A DNA stretch of 64,000 bases from Ascarosepion bandense. Taxonomy: Eukaryota; Mollusca; Cephalopoda; Sepiida; Sepiidae. Shown one piece after another: positions 41,997-52,798 of this stretch; within the stretch, counting starts at the first letter, position 1, and every line of letters begins with the position of its first letter. The notes beneath the pieces are model-generated. The model was not told the origin of the DNA. It was given only the letters and a program-made list of their open reading frames with translations, and ran no database searches. Both the position numbers and the translations under genes were made by a program. Where the stretch lies: assembly GCA_037127315.1 (NCBI GenBank), contig JBBBDQ010001270.1:3636001-3700000 (forward strand), written 5' to 3'.

Positions 41997-42412
41997 ACGA
42001 GCAGTATAGCCCGGCGTTACTCGGGTATAATGAAAGCTTTAAAACAAATCCATGGTCTTGGAGCTCAGACTCTTTGGACGTTGGCACGAAAGACTAAAAA
42101 GCAATAGTTGTTTCCAGTTAAAACGAAACCGTGGACTGAAAGAAAGATGAATGGATGTAAGTCAAATTTTGATTTCCTGGTATGGATATCAAATAAGACC
42201 TTTTCGTCATAAACTGAATTTTGAAGGCTGAATAAGTCCTCTGAGTAAATGGTATCATGGCTGAGACTAAGAACTACAATTATACCTACTTAGAGACAAA
42301 CCCGAAGCAAAAACTAAAAGGGCTGAAAAAATACAGACATACAGGCAGATAGACACAGACACAAACATCTTGCCTTTTATATATATATATATATTATCGA
42401 TTTTCTGCACTA
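41997..42412 (-). mobile_element. Helitron-like H1, 5'-truncated
   Basis: The 3' end has decayed to cgag before cagtatagcccggcgttact. The homology ends after attatcgattttctgcac at 42410. Confidence 0.82.
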
Positions 42413-42440
42413 TAAAATAGCATTCCATCATTATGTTAAA

Positions 42441-42730
42441 CTAGCAATATAGCCCGGCGTTGCTCGGGTGTAATGAAAGCTTTAAGACAAATCCATGGTC
42501 TTGGAGCTCAGACTCTTTGGACGTTGGCACGAAAGACTAAAAAGCAATAGTTGTTTCCAGTTAAAGCGAAACCGTGGACTGAACGAAAAATGAATGGATG
42601 TAAGTCAAATTTTGATTTCCTGGTATCAATTTATACATATATATTATCGATTTTCTGCATCTCGGGGTCTATAGGTAACGGACACGCACACACACACACA
42701 GACAAAGTTCCATTTATAAATAAGTTTAGA
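42441..42730 (-). mobile_element. Helitron-like H1 with internal deletion
   Basis: Both ends are present (CTAG at 42441-42444 with A outside; GA at 42729-42730 with T outside), but about 440 bp of the interior is missing, joining gatttcctggtatcaa to tgcatctcggggtct. Confidence 0.85.
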
Positions 42731-42732
42731 TT

Positions 42733-42752
42733 TATATATATATATATATATT

Positions 42753-42815
<63 letters not shown>
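42733..42815. repeat. (TA)n then (GT)n
   Basis: Begins at the Helitron 5' end. Confidence 0.95.
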
Positions 42816-42816
<1 letters not shown>

Positions 42817-42917
42817 GCGTGCGTGTATTTACGAATATTTTTTAGAAATCCTTTATGAAATAGATTAACTCCGAAATATTTTAAATTTCATGAGTAGATG
42901 CTCTGTTTTTTTTATAA

Positions 42918-43223
42918 TTCAGTTAAGTGCCATACGTGTTACACGCTTTGGGCGATCATGTCTCGAAAGAAACATGGTTGACTGGACAGAATATTATCTC
43001 GCAATAGGTTTCTATTGCTTTCTGCTGTAGACTAGTTGTCAGCTAAGGCTATAGAATCCAATCCGTCCTATTATTTAACCCATAACTGGAGAGAAGAGAC
43101 GGATCCATATCTTTCCCAAGGGTATTTGTGCGTAAGTGAATGCAAAGAAATTCATCTAGAATTCGAACTCGGCTCCCCGATTTGTCGTTCTGAGTCGATA
43201 TCCACTGCACCACAACGCACATC
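42918..43223 (-). mobile_element. tRNA-derived SINE family 1 (near full length)
   Basis: ttcagttaagtgccatacgt through ccactgcaccacaacgcaca. Confidence 0.92.
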
Positions 43224-43297
43224 AACGCACAATGCACATTTTTTATAATTAAACAGTATAAAATTATCAAAGAATTGTTCATGCTTATTTGACAGTT

Positions 43298-43388
43298 CCT
43301 CCCGCGTGTCTGAGCGGTTAAGACACGTCAGATCTAATGAGAGCTTCCCCTAGGGGACGCAAGTCCGAACCCTGCTAGAGAACGCATA
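43298..43388 (+). tRNA. tRNA-like sequence (class II, Leu/Ser-like), probably a pseudogene
   Basis: gtgtctgagcggttaagaca gives a D arm with a 5-bp stem and a good A box. The tail gcaagtccgaaccctgc is a T arm with one mismatch and a B-box core. Between them, ttcccctaggggac looks like a class II variable arm. The anticodon stem around cagatctaatgagag pairs poorly and the acceptor ends (gttcctc, gagaac) pair at only about four or five positions. It may be a decayed tRNA gene or the head of an unrecognised SINE. Confidence 0.4.
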
Positions 43389-43504
43389 TTTTCCTAATAA
43401 GATTTCTTAATCATTCAGACCAATAAATTTAAATGTTTAATTATAAAAAAAAATAAAAGAACATCTACTCAAATACGAGTATCTATTAAAAATGATGTTT
43501 AAAC

Positions 43505-43556
<52 letters not shown>

Positions 43557-44094
43557 GAGAGAGAGAGAGAGAAAGAGAGAGACAGGTAGGTCAATATGTA
43601 AATATTGATTAAATTATAAAAATCCCCAAAAAAGGTAACTCGAAAATTGCCTGCAGAGATGACACCAACATGTCTTTGAAGTTTAGGTTAAAAAATGTTT
43701 CTCAAAATGAAAAGCTTCAATCGTTAAAGAAATAACATCGGAATAAACCTATGCAAGCTTTTGTTAAAAAAGGAAGAACAAAAAAAGACTACGCCTGACC
43801 TTCATAATAGAATTATTTTCTTACTTATATTCACTTACGTATCATTCCAATGATTGCGAAGAAAATTCTATCTCTTTTTGCGTATCGTCAGGTGCATTCG
43901 GTCGGCAAACGTCTTCTAACATCGTTACCCTTTGCCTAAACGAATTTGTTATTAGAAAAGCTTCCGCAACACGGATAAAATTCTTCAAGGTGAACCAAAA
44001 TAAAAATGGCGGAGGAACGATGTCAATGTTGATGGCAAAGGATAATGAAAAGTATAAAAATATTCCGCCATTTATAAAGCGGTTTACAGTTCTT
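43389..44094. other. Unannotated stretch with (TA)n and (GA)n
   Basis: (TA)n 43510-43551 followed by (GA)n to 43582; the rest is unrecognised. Confidence 0.5.
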
Positions 44095-44114
44095 ATATAT
44101 ATATATATATATAC

Positions 44115-44139
44115 ATAAACTTATTTATATATGGAACTT

Positions 44140-44200
<61 letters not shown>

Positions 44201-44456
44201 GTTACCTATAGACTCTGAAACGGCTGAACCGAATTTCTTGAAAATTTACACAGTTGTAATATAAGCGTCTGCGAGTGTTCTTATATAGGTTTTGTGTCGA
44301 GGTACTCCGGATAAATATTGAAAATCGATAATCGAAAAAATCGGGTTATAGAAGGAGTGGTCCGATTTTAATCAAATTGGTACACTCATAGACAAAGACA
44401 TAAGAAACGATATTCAAGTTTCAAGGTTGCAGTTCTTACAATAGCGCAGAAAATCG

Positions 44457-44501
<45 letters not shown>

Positions 44502-44884
44502 CAAGATGTTTGTGTCTGTGTCTGTTTATCTGCTTGTATGTCTGTATTTTTTCAGCCTTTTTATTTTAGTTTTTGCTTCGGGTTTGGCTCTAAGTAGGTA
44601 TAATTGTAGTTCTTAGTCTCAGCCATGATACCATTTACTCAGATGACTTATTTAGCCTTCAAAATTCAGTTTCAGACGAAAAAACTTATTTGATATCGAT
44701 AGCAGGAAATCAAAATTTGACTTACATCCATTCATTTTTCTTTCAGTCAACGGTTTCGCTTTAACTGGAAACAACTATTGCTTTTTAGTCTTTCATGTCA
44801 ACGTCCAAAGAGTCTGTGCTGCAAGACCATAGATTAATTTTAAAGCTTTCATTACACCCGAGCAACGCCGGGCTATACTTCTAG
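44115..44884 (+). mobile_element. Helitron-like H1
   Basis: The 5' end has lost its TC within an upstream (TA)n run (taaacttatttatatatgga remains). A 56-bp (GT)n tract lies at 44143-44198 and a central (TA)n at 44460-44498. It ends gagcaacgccgggctatact and CTAG at 44881-44884. Confidence 0.85.
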
Positions 44885-44989
44885 TATATATATATATATA
44901 TATACATATAGATTTATGACCGTATCATGTTCAAACACCGGTTGCGAGAATTATAAAGGGCTCGCGGTAATATAAATATGAATACCATT

Positions 44990-45776
44990 GACAAATATAG
45001 TTGGGAGCTTTTGCTATACATCTCGCGGTTCTCGACCAAATCCAAAGAAGGATCTGCAATGTAATCGATTCTGACGAGGCGTCTCAACTTCCGTAAATTT
45101 CTCACTGAAGTCATGTGGCTTCTGTCTGTCTTTCCAAAAATATTTTTATAGAACCTGCTCTGAGGAACTTTTTTCCTTGGTGTCCCGGACAGACAAATTC
45201 AAGCAAGCTACAAGATTGGCTTCTAGGTCCTACCTCTTTACCGATCGGCTCGGAACGACAAATCGGGGTTCCGTGTTCGAATTCCAGCCGAATTCCTTGC
45301 ATTCACTTATGGACAAATACCCTAGGGAAAAGTATTCATCCGTCTCTCGCTTCCAGTTATGGGTTAAATAATAAAACATATTGCGTTCTATAGCCTTGAA
45401 TGACAATCAGTCTACCGCAGAAAGCAATGGCAACCTACTACGGGATAATCTTCTGCCCAGTCAGCCATGTCGCTTTCGAGACATGATCGCCCAAAGCCTG
45501 TATCACGTATGGCACTTAACTGACTGTCTACTCCAATAGTTTCTCTTCTCACACGTCCCGTCTGTGGAACTCTCTTCCGTTTACTTGTTCTCCCGATAGC
45601 TACAAGCTTCACAGGTTGAAATGCAACATCAATTGTCATCTTTTATCTCACTGAATCTGATCCATCTTTAATCCTTTCTTTTACATTCCTTGCACCCAGT
45701 CTTATCTCTCACCGTAACCACCTGCGAAGTAGGGATGATCTCACCTTGATTGGGGCGAAAAGATTAAAAACAGAAT
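44990..45776 (+). mobile_element. LINE B 3' end, split by a SINE
   Basis: Left part 44990-45240 (tcgaccaaatccaaagaagg, tcatgtggcttctgtctgtc). Right part 45527-45776 (tctactccaatagtttctct, ctctgtggaactctcttccg-like, 3' end ttgattggggcgaaaagatt). Confidence 0.82.
45241..45526 (+). mobile_element. tRNA-derived SINE family 1 nested in LINE B
   Basis: 5'-truncated inside the head (tcggctcggaacgacaaatc); the tail tggcacttaactgactg joins the LINE at 45527. Confidence 0.9.
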
Positions 45777-46143
45777 TTGAAGCATCGATTCTTGTGCAAT
45801 CACCGAAGATGACAAACGTCAAGCCTAGTTAATAATTAAATGGGTGACTTCTTGGGAATAACAGATGCTGGTCGCTTAGATGCGCTTTTGGTGTTGTTTT
45901 GGAATTCTTACCAGTTCCGTAATCAATCTCTTGACCTTAAGATGATATTCATCAAGGAAGCCACCGTAGGTATTGTCTACCCACCTATTGTACTACATTA
46001 TTGTTCTGTTGTACAACATATATAAACACATTCCTGTCCACCTTTGTAATACAGGAAAATAATTTTTGACAACACCAATAGACAACAAAAATAATTAAAA
46101 AAAAAAACAAACCTTGAAGCCCTTTATATAAAAGACATTATCC
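45777..46143. other. Unannotated stretch
   Basis: No recognised element; the frame at 45840-46025 has no features. Confidence 0.5.
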
Positions 46144-46149
46144 ATGTAG

Positions 46150-46473
46150 GCCTACGGCCTATCACGTTGAACACACCGGTTCTCGCTCGATTTCTACTCC
46201 AACAGCTTCTTTCCTCGCACTTCCCGCCTGTGGAATTCCATACCGCATGCTTGCTTCCCCGACGGCTACAACCTCCAGGAGTTTAAATGTAAGGTCAATA
46301 GACACCTCCTAACACACTAACTCACACGCACTCTCTCCAACTCTCTCCCTATGTACATCCTAAGTCGTCTATCACCCTCCTTCTGACATTTCCCATACCC
46401 TATCCCTCTATGTAACCCCCTGCGCTATAGTGGCAGTGGAATGCCTTGCTGGGGGTGACACGATTAAAAAAAA
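46150..46473 (+). mobile_element. 5S rRNA / LINE B chimeric retroposon
   Basis: 46150-46191 is the first ~42 nt of 5S rRNA (gcctacggcctatcacgttg, aacacaccggttctcgctcg), starting at the 5S transcription start and lacking one base. From 46190 it becomes the LINE B C-terminus and 3' UTR (atttctactccaacagcttc, ctgtggaattccataccgca, ctttgctgggggtgaca-like) and ends in an A9 run. atgtag lies directly before (46144-46149) and directly after the A-run (46474-46479), a short target duplication. It is either a one-off template-switch product or a member of a 5S-headed SINE family with a LINE tail. Confidence 0.8.
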
Positions 46474-46639
46474 ATGTAGCTGAATGTTAGCTTGCGGTAT
46501 ACGAATGTATTGACCCCCCTCTTTGTTCATGAGTAAATACAGGAATGCTAGCCTGTTGCCGTTCTCTTTTTGGATTGTGAACTGTATGATACATGGTCCA
46601 GTAGCATTCGGACTTCTTTCTGATTGCGGAGCGGATGTT

Positions 46640-46737
46640 AAGTATAACACGAGAAGGGGTGTTAAGAGCTACAAAGGATAGGAAGACGTGGAAGATCATG
46701 ATCATCTTCGTCCTTAATGGACACGTCATTTTTTATA
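46640..46737 (+). pseudogene. RTE-clade LINE, last codons
   Basis: The forward frame VLRATKDRKTWKIMIIFVLN then GHVI matches the common RTE C-terminus. It runs directly into a LINE B 3' end on the other strand. Confidence 0.78.
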
Positions 46738-46955
46738 ATCGTTTCACCCCAAGCAGGGCGGTAACGCCACTGATGCACAGGGGGCTACATCAGAGAGTAA
46801 AAGGCAGGATGAGAGTGAAGAAAAAGACGAACCAGTTACAGGGGGTGTCAGAGAAAAGGGCAAGTGAAAGATGGGAACACAGGTGTGAAGGCAGTCGTGA
46901 GGGCAGTGAGAAAGAAAAAGAAACAGATATACCGGGTGATGTAGAAAGAACTTAA
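46738..46955 (-). mobile_element. LINE B 3' UTR fragment
   Basis: aatcgtttcaccccaagcag, ggtaacgccactgatgcaca and gggggctacatcagag. Confidence 0.85.
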
Positions 46956-48130
46956 TCAACCCTCATATTTTTAAACAAGAAATGTTCTCTCAATAAACCC
47001 TTATATTTTTGACACAGTGGAATTATTCTCTCAATAATTCCTTATAATCTTAGCACAGAGGAATTATTTTCTAAAAAAAAATTCCTATATTATTGACACA
47101 AAGGAACTGCTTTCTTAATCATCCCTCATATTTTTAAACAAGAAATGTTCTCTCAATAAACCCTTATATTTTTGACACAGTGGAATTGTTCTCTCAAAAC
47201 TCCTTATAATCTTAGCACAGAGGAATTATTTTCTAAAAAGATTCCTATATTATTGACACAAAGGAACTGCGTTCTTAATCAACCCTCATATTTTTAAACA
47301 AAAAATGTTCTCTCAATAAATTTTTATATTTTTGACACAGTGGAATTGTTCTCTCAATAATTCCATATAATTTTGTCACAGAGAAAATGTTTTCTCAAAA
47401 ACATTCCTATATTATGGACACAAAGAAACTGCTTTCTTAATCAACCCTCATATTTTTAAACAAGAAATGTTCTCTCAATAAACCCTTATATTTTTGACAC
47501 AGTGGAATTGTTCTCTCAAAATTTCTTATAATTTTCGCACAGAGAAAATGTTTTCTAAAAAGATTCCTATATTATTGACACAAAGGAACTGCTTTCTTAA
47601 TCAACCCTCATATTTTTAAACAAGAAATGTTCTCTCAATAATTTTTTATATTTTTGACACAGTGGAATTGTTCTCTCAATAATTCCTTAAAATCTAGGCA
47701 CAGAGAAAATGTTTTCTCAAAAACATTCCTATATTATGGACACAAAGAAACTGCTTTCTTAATCAACCCTCATACTTTTAAACGAGAAATGTTCTCTCAA
47801 ATAATTATTATATTTTTGACACGGCAGAAATATATTTTTGGCGCAGAGAAATCTTTCTCGAAAAATTCTTATTTTATTGACACAGAGGAACGTCTTTCTT
47901 AATCAACCTTCATATTTTTAAACAGAAAAAGATTTTCTCTCAATCAATCCTTATATGTTTGACACAGTGGAATTGTTCTCTCAATAATTCCATATAATTT
48001 TGTCACAGAGAAAATGTTTTCTAAAAGAATTCCTATCTTATCGACACAAAGGAACTGCTTTCTTAATCAACCCTCATATTTTTAAACAAGAAATGTTCTC
48101 TCATTAAATCCTTATATTGTTGGCACAGAC
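46951..48130. repeat. 162-bp satellite built from four ~40-bp monomers
   Basis: ccctcatatttttaaacaag recurs at 46960, 47123, 47283, 47445, 47605, 47767, 47907 and 48071, mostly 160-164 bp apart (one 140). Inside each unit four related monomers follow one another: aatcaaccctcatattttta.., aataaacccttatatttttg acacagtgg.., aataattccttataatctta.. and aaaattcctatattattgac. All share the pattern taat-cct-tatattttgacaca-aactgttctctc. Confidence 0.95.
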
Positions 48131-48360
48131 GTACTGTTTTCGTAATTAATCCGTATTTCTTGACACAGTATAATTGTTCTCCCAACAAATCTTTATATTT
48201 TGACACAGCTGAAACGTTCTCCTGACAGATCCTTCTAGTTTTGACATGAAGTAACTGTTCTCCCGATCGATTATCTTTACATAGATATGATGAAGTCTTT
48301 CTCGGATTAATACACGATCTTCTAATAAATCCATATCAATTTGACAACGTTTACGTTTTC
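48131..48360. repeat. Decayed edge of the 40-bp satellite
   Basis: Single diverged monomers (ttcttgacacagtataattg, ttttgacacagctgaaacgt, gttttgacatgaagtaactg) no longer show the 162-bp order. Confidence 0.8.
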
Positions 48361-48586
48361 TTTCAGACTTTTCGCTTTAAATACAAACACGATTTTATTT
48401 GATTTAGATTTTTCAAATAAGTCTATATCATTTTTACACCCATTAATTTCATCTTCACACGTGCACACTAGACTACTACTATTGTTCGCCCGAGAACTGT
48501 TTAATACACGTAATATAATTGTCATCTTTGATAATGGCTGATGTAAGACGAAAGCTCAGAAAGGATTAAATACACATGTACTTCCT
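48361..48586. other. Unannotated spacer
   Basis: Contains gataatggctgatgtaagac gaaagctcag at 48531, a worn copy of the IR1 core motif. Confidence 0.45.
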
Positions 48587-48649
48587 CCCAGGATCGAAAC
48601 CCGAACGAATTGGCGTCAGTCGGCAATTCTACACCTAGGCCACGAGCGC

Positions 48650-48733
<84 letters not shown>

Positions 48734-48868
48734 GCGCTCGTGGCCTAGGTGTAGAATTGCCGACTGACGCCAATTCGTTCGGGTTTCGATCCTGGGTTAG
48801 GAAGCGACCGGAGTCTAAGCCGTACTTATGAACTGTAATACAACGAAACAGATCTGTCTGCGGATGTC
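48587..48868. mobile_element. Head-to-head SINE family 2 pair around (TA)n
   Basis: The minus-strand head 48587-48652 and plus-strand head 48731-48796 are perfect 66-bp inverted copies. With the (TA)n between them they form a 210-bp perfect palindrome. Only the right copy continues to the SINE 3' end (gaaacagatctgtctgcgga, 48868), followed by another (TA)n at 48873-48924. Confidence 0.93.
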
Positions 48869-48872
48869 TATA

Positions 48873-48927
<55 letters not shown>

Positions 48928-48929
48928 GG

Positions 48930-49226
48930 GAATTTGGAAGCAACGACTTTATACACACAAGCACTCCTTCACTAACCCTAGTTTAAAATACCAAACTGCG
49001 CTTTCTAGAAAATACTGGGAATTAAAAGAAAGTAACTTAGATCCCCAGATAAAATGGGAACTGATAGGCAAGGCCACGACCCGTAAAAGCTTAAGAGGTA
49101 GGTGTAATCTATGTTTGACAGAAAAAATTAAAATTTTTAAATTTCAGGACCAAAATATACTCCTTAACAAACGAAGGGAGATCATAATTATGTGTCGCCA
49201 TAGAAATAAGTATAAATTACAATAAT
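48930..49226 (+). pseudogene. Penelope-like element C-terminus
   Basis: An unbroken frame of about 97 codons reads WKQRLYTHKHSFTNPSLKYQ, TALSRKYWELKESNLDPQIK, ATTRKSLRGRCNLCLTEKIK, QNILLNKRREIIIMCRHRNK and YKLQ, then a stop at about 49224. The R-x-x-x-H-x-x-S-F part ends the GIY-YIG nuclease; C-x-x-C...L-L-N-K-R...C-R-H is the metal-binding tail of this group. The residues before the W are replaced by (TA)n, so the catalytic GIY-YIG start is missing. It is a different lineage from 26083 and 28262, and the youngest-looking coding fragment in the window. Confidence 0.88.
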
Positions 49227-49660
49227 TATCCTATTCCTCTAATTTTTTAAAAAAGTTGACCAAGCAGTTTTCTTCCCATCACCTACCACTGCTAATACTA
49301 AGATCAGGCCCCATACCTCCCACTACCAAGAAAGAGTTACTACTAACTCCTTCTACCAGCTCAACCCAATGAAAACCAATACATCCCAACCCCTTTCTTT
49401 ACCTAAAAAAAAATCTGGGTTTATAATTTTTCCTCATTCCATTTTTATAAGAGGTCGAGGAATGCATGCCTTAAAATGACATGTTGAAAATTGCTATTTT
49501 ATCACTAAGTTTTATCTGAAATTACAGATAAATAAAATATATATATATATAGAGATCGGTACATAATAAGCATTCAGTAGAAGAAGAAAGGTTTGGCAGT
49601 ATTCTTCGAAGATGTTATTTCTAGTATAGTTGATTTTACAAAAGATATAAACAATTATTT
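49227..49660 (+). other. Probable Penelope-like 3' UTR and unannotated sequence
   Basis: C-rich noncoding sequence follows the stop. At about 49470 ccttaaaatgacatgttgaa aatt resembles the CTGAxGAT-stem-GAAA motif seen in IR1 in worn form. The link to the element's end is an inference. Confidence 0.35.
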
Positions 49661-49675
49661 TTAAACTAGCGGTAT

Positions 49676-50404
49676 AGCCCGGCGTTGCTCGGGTGTAATG
49701 AAAGCTTTAAAACTAATCCATGGTCCTGGAGCTCAGACACTTTGGACGTTGGCACGAAAGACTAAAAAGCAATAAAATTAAATTTCCAGTTAAAGCGAAA
49801 CCGTAGACTGAAAGAAAAATGAATGGATGTAAGTCAAATTTTGATTTTCTGCTATCAATATCAAATAAGATTTTTTTTCGTCGTAAACTGAATTTTGAAG
49901 GCTAAATAAGTCCTCTGAGTAAATGGTATTGTGGCTGAGACTAAGAACTAAAATTATACCTACTCAGAGCCAAACCCGAAGTAAAAACTAAAATGAAAGG
50001 ACTGAAAAAATACAGACATACAGGAAGATAAACAGACACACACACACACAAACATCTTGCCTTATATATATATAATATCGATTTTCTGCACTGTTGTAAG
50101 AACTGCAACCTTGAAACTTCTGAATATTGTTTCTTATGTCTTTGTCTATGAGTGTATCAAATTTGATTAAAATAGGACCACTCCTTCTATAAACCGATTT
50201 TTTCGGTTTTCGATTTTCGATATTTATCGGGTGTACCTCGACACAAAACCTATCTAAGAACACTCGCAGACGCTTATAATAGAACTGTGTAAATTTTCAA
50301 GAAAATCGGTTCCGCGGTTTCGGAGTCTATAGGTAATGGACACACACACACACACACACGCAGAGACACACACAAACAAAATTCCATTTATAAATAAGTT
50401 TAGA
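49676..50404 (-). mobile_element. Helitron-like H1 (near full length)
   Basis: CTAG at 49676-49679 with A outside; hairpin gcccggcgttgctcgggtgt; 5' end taaataagtttaga at 50404 with T outside. 729 bp, short (CA)n near the 5' end. Confidence 0.88.
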
Positions 50405-50600
50405 TTTAGATTTAACTTCTCCCTCTAAAACCTTATTCTTTTAAAACGGATTAAATTTTCTCTCAGTCGATTCCCTTTAGATAGAAAGGCTGTAGTGTCT
50501 AAACATAATCCTATTCAGTTTAGAGTCTTCAACTAATTCCTTATTCTTTTGACATCCATTGCCTTTTTTTCTGTGTTCGCTCTTTTTCGATTGTGACTTT
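50405..50600. repeat. Possible decayed 40-bp satellite monomers
   Basis: aaaaccttattcttttaaaa, aattttctctcagtcgattc and attccttattcttttgacat have the spacing and wording of the 46951-48360 array, suggesting it once extended across the Helitron. Confidence 0.55.
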
Positions 50601-50970
50601 GAGCGCATTCTTAAATTTAACATGTTTATTTTTTCGAGTTACATTTTAGTAATAAATCATTTTTTTTTTACCTTATTCCTTTATAGTTTCTGTTTAGGTT
50701 GAAAAGCTGGAAGCTGCCTTGGATCAAGAGACGATTTTCTTTGATTTCGATTGTCGTAATAATTCACTTTTCTTTGACAGTCATTTATTTTCCACAATCG
50801 ATTCCACTTTAAATCTGAGCTGACAAATCGTTTTGAGGTTGCATTATTTTTTTTTTTTTTTTTACCGTAAGAACATGGTGCTGAATGCACACATTTCTTC
50901 TTTGAGTTATATTTTCGTTAGAAACTTTCGGAAAAGTTGTTTCCGAAACTTTCAGCTGGTTTGGATATTG
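50601..50970. other. Unannotated AT-rich stretch
   Basis: Nothing recognised. Confidence 0.5.
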
Positions 50971-50982
50971 TACTGATGTTGG

Positions 50983-51293
50983 GGTTGTGCGTTGTGATAC
51001 GGTGGATATCGGCTCGGAACGAGAAACCGGGGAGCCGAGTTCGAATTCCATTTGAATCCACTGTATTCACTTACGCGCAAATACCCTTGGGAAAGGTATT
51101 AATCCGTCTCTTCCTTCCAGTTATGGGTTAAATAGCAGGACAGACTGGGTTCTATAGCCTTGGCCGACAACCAGTCTACTGCAGAAAGCAATGGCAACCT
51201 ACTGCGGGATAATCTTCTGCCCAGTCACTTATGTCTCTTTCGAGACATGATCGCCCAAGCGTGTATCACGTATGGCACTTAACTGACTGACTG
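50983..51293 (+). mobile_element. tRNA-derived SINE family 1 (full length, with target duplication)
   Basis: Head gttgtgcgttgtgatacggt, tail aactgactgactg. actgatgtt occurs just before (50972) and at the end (51289), partly overlapping the tail. Confidence 0.92.
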
Positions 51294-51671
51294 ATGTTAG
51301 ATGACCCGCAAATCTTTCGGATTCAGATATATGGAAAACAATCCGTGATATATATGAAGAATGTGGTGGGCTGGAATTTTCATTCACTGACTTACTTTCA
51401 AAAACCCGATGAAAGGACAGACATTAGACTTTGTTTTTAATTCGTGCTGGGGCATTGTTAAGCTGCAGGTCATCAATTGACCAATGAAAGGTAGAGGGCT
51501 TTCAAAATATCATATATGCAGATGTCGGGGCTAAAGTTTACAGTTCACCGCATGACTATTTTGAGCAAGCTCACCCGCTGGAAATTACACCGAACACCCA
51601 ACAAGACCTTCTGTACAAACCATTCTTGTCTGACAGCAATTCTGAAGCTTCGCTGGAATGATACTAGTGAT
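51294..51671. other. Unannotated stretch
   Basis: No family recognised. Confidence 0.5.
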
Positions 51672-52045
51672 GTCACTTAATTGGAGTAGACTTAACTATC
51701 GCCCGGTTCACACTCCACCCACGTCTTTTGAACAGGTGAAGAGGCTCATCCCTTGTTTCCTGTTTAGGATGTGGTTCCCGGCTTTCTTTTTTTTATTTTT
51801 TTCCCAATCTTCTTTCACTTTCTTTTTATTTTCTCTTGTTTTTTCTCAATTGGAGTAGATAGACTTAACTATCTCCCGGTTCAGACTTCACCCACGTCTT
51901 TTGAACAGGTGAAGAGTCTCATCCCTTTTTTCCTGTTTAGGATGTGGTTCCCGGCTTTCTCTTTTCCAATCATTCTACTCTTAAGTAGCTCCATGCGCAT
52001 CAGTGGCGTCACCGCCTTGCTTGGTGTGATATGATTAAAAAAAAA
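51672..52045 (+). mobile_element. LINE B-tailed element with about two VNTR units
   Basis: Two copies of attggagtagac/tagact, cgcccggttcacactccacc, aacaggtgaagaggctcatc (51679 and 51850), then the LINE B 3' end tgcgcatcagtggcgtcacc, gcttggtgtgatatgattaa and an A-run. Confidence 0.87.
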
Positions 52046-52049
52046 TTAC

Positions 52050-52430
52050 AATTACGAAAGCAGATCCATATCTTTTCCTCAGTTACAATTCGACGCCGAG
52101 AACGGGTATTTTTATTGATTTACCAACAGTTGTTCTCAAATGTTGGCACGTCGTTGGGACTGGCCATTGTCTGTTCACAAACGCGAGTTTATCGAGGTGT
52201 CGATTGATCGTGGTTCCTGAAGGACCAAGTCCTACAGGCAATGTATGACTACTTCTGCCTGACTGTTGTACAGTCATTTTAAGCAAGGCCTCATCTTCTG
52301 CAGCATTAAGTTATCGCTAACGTTGGTTTGTCTTTGAGGCTGATGTCACCTTCCTTGAAATCTGTGAACCACTTCTGCGCATTACATTTGTTAAAATTTT
52401 CTGAGCCTTCCACATCATTAATTTCTTTTG
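52050..52430 (-). pseudogene. mariner transposase N-terminal (HTH) remnant
   Basis: On the minus strand INDVEGSENFNKCNAQKWFT then DFKEGDISLKDKPT, a stop, a frameshift, then LPVGLGPSGTTINRHLDKLA FVNRQ. These correspond to the paired DNA-binding domain of mariner (SETMAR-like) transposases: the A-x-x-W-F-x-x-F-x-x-G-D-x-S-L-x-D-x-P box, and the second helix-turn-helix with T-x-x-x-H-L-x-x-L-G-x-V-N-R. The catalytic D,D34D half and terminal repeats are not present, because a Helitron adjoins at 52438. Confidence 0.82.
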
Positions 52431-52437
52431 TCTTTAA

Positions 52438-52798
52438 AACTATTCCATGGTCCTGGAGCTCAGACTCTTTGGACGTTGGCACGAAAGACTAAAAAACAAT
52501 AGTTGTTTCCAGTTAAAGCGAAACCATAGACTGAAAAAAAAAAATGAATGGATGTAAGTCAAATTTTGATTTCCTGGTATCAATATCAAATGCGCTTTTT
52601 GTCGTAAACTAAATTTTGAAGGCTAAATTAAATAAATCCTTTGAGTAAATGGTATTATGGCCGAGACTAAGAACTACAATTATACCTGCTTAGAGCCAAA
52701 CCCGAAACAAAAGCTAAAATAAAAGGGCTGAAAAAATACAGACATACAGGCAGAAAAACAGACACACACACAAACAGCTTACCTTTTAGATATAAATA
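52438..52798 (-). mobile_element. Helitron-like H1, 3' half (split copy)
   Basis: It lacks the terminal CTAG, starting within ttccatggtcctggagctca, and runs to aacagcttacctttt at the central (TA)n position. The 5' half resumes at 53597. Confidence 0.82.

Noticed and set aside
43298..43388. A functional tRNA-Leu or tRNA-Ser gene
   Set aside because: D and T arms are good, but the anticodon and acceptor stems do not pair properly; listed only as tRNA-like.
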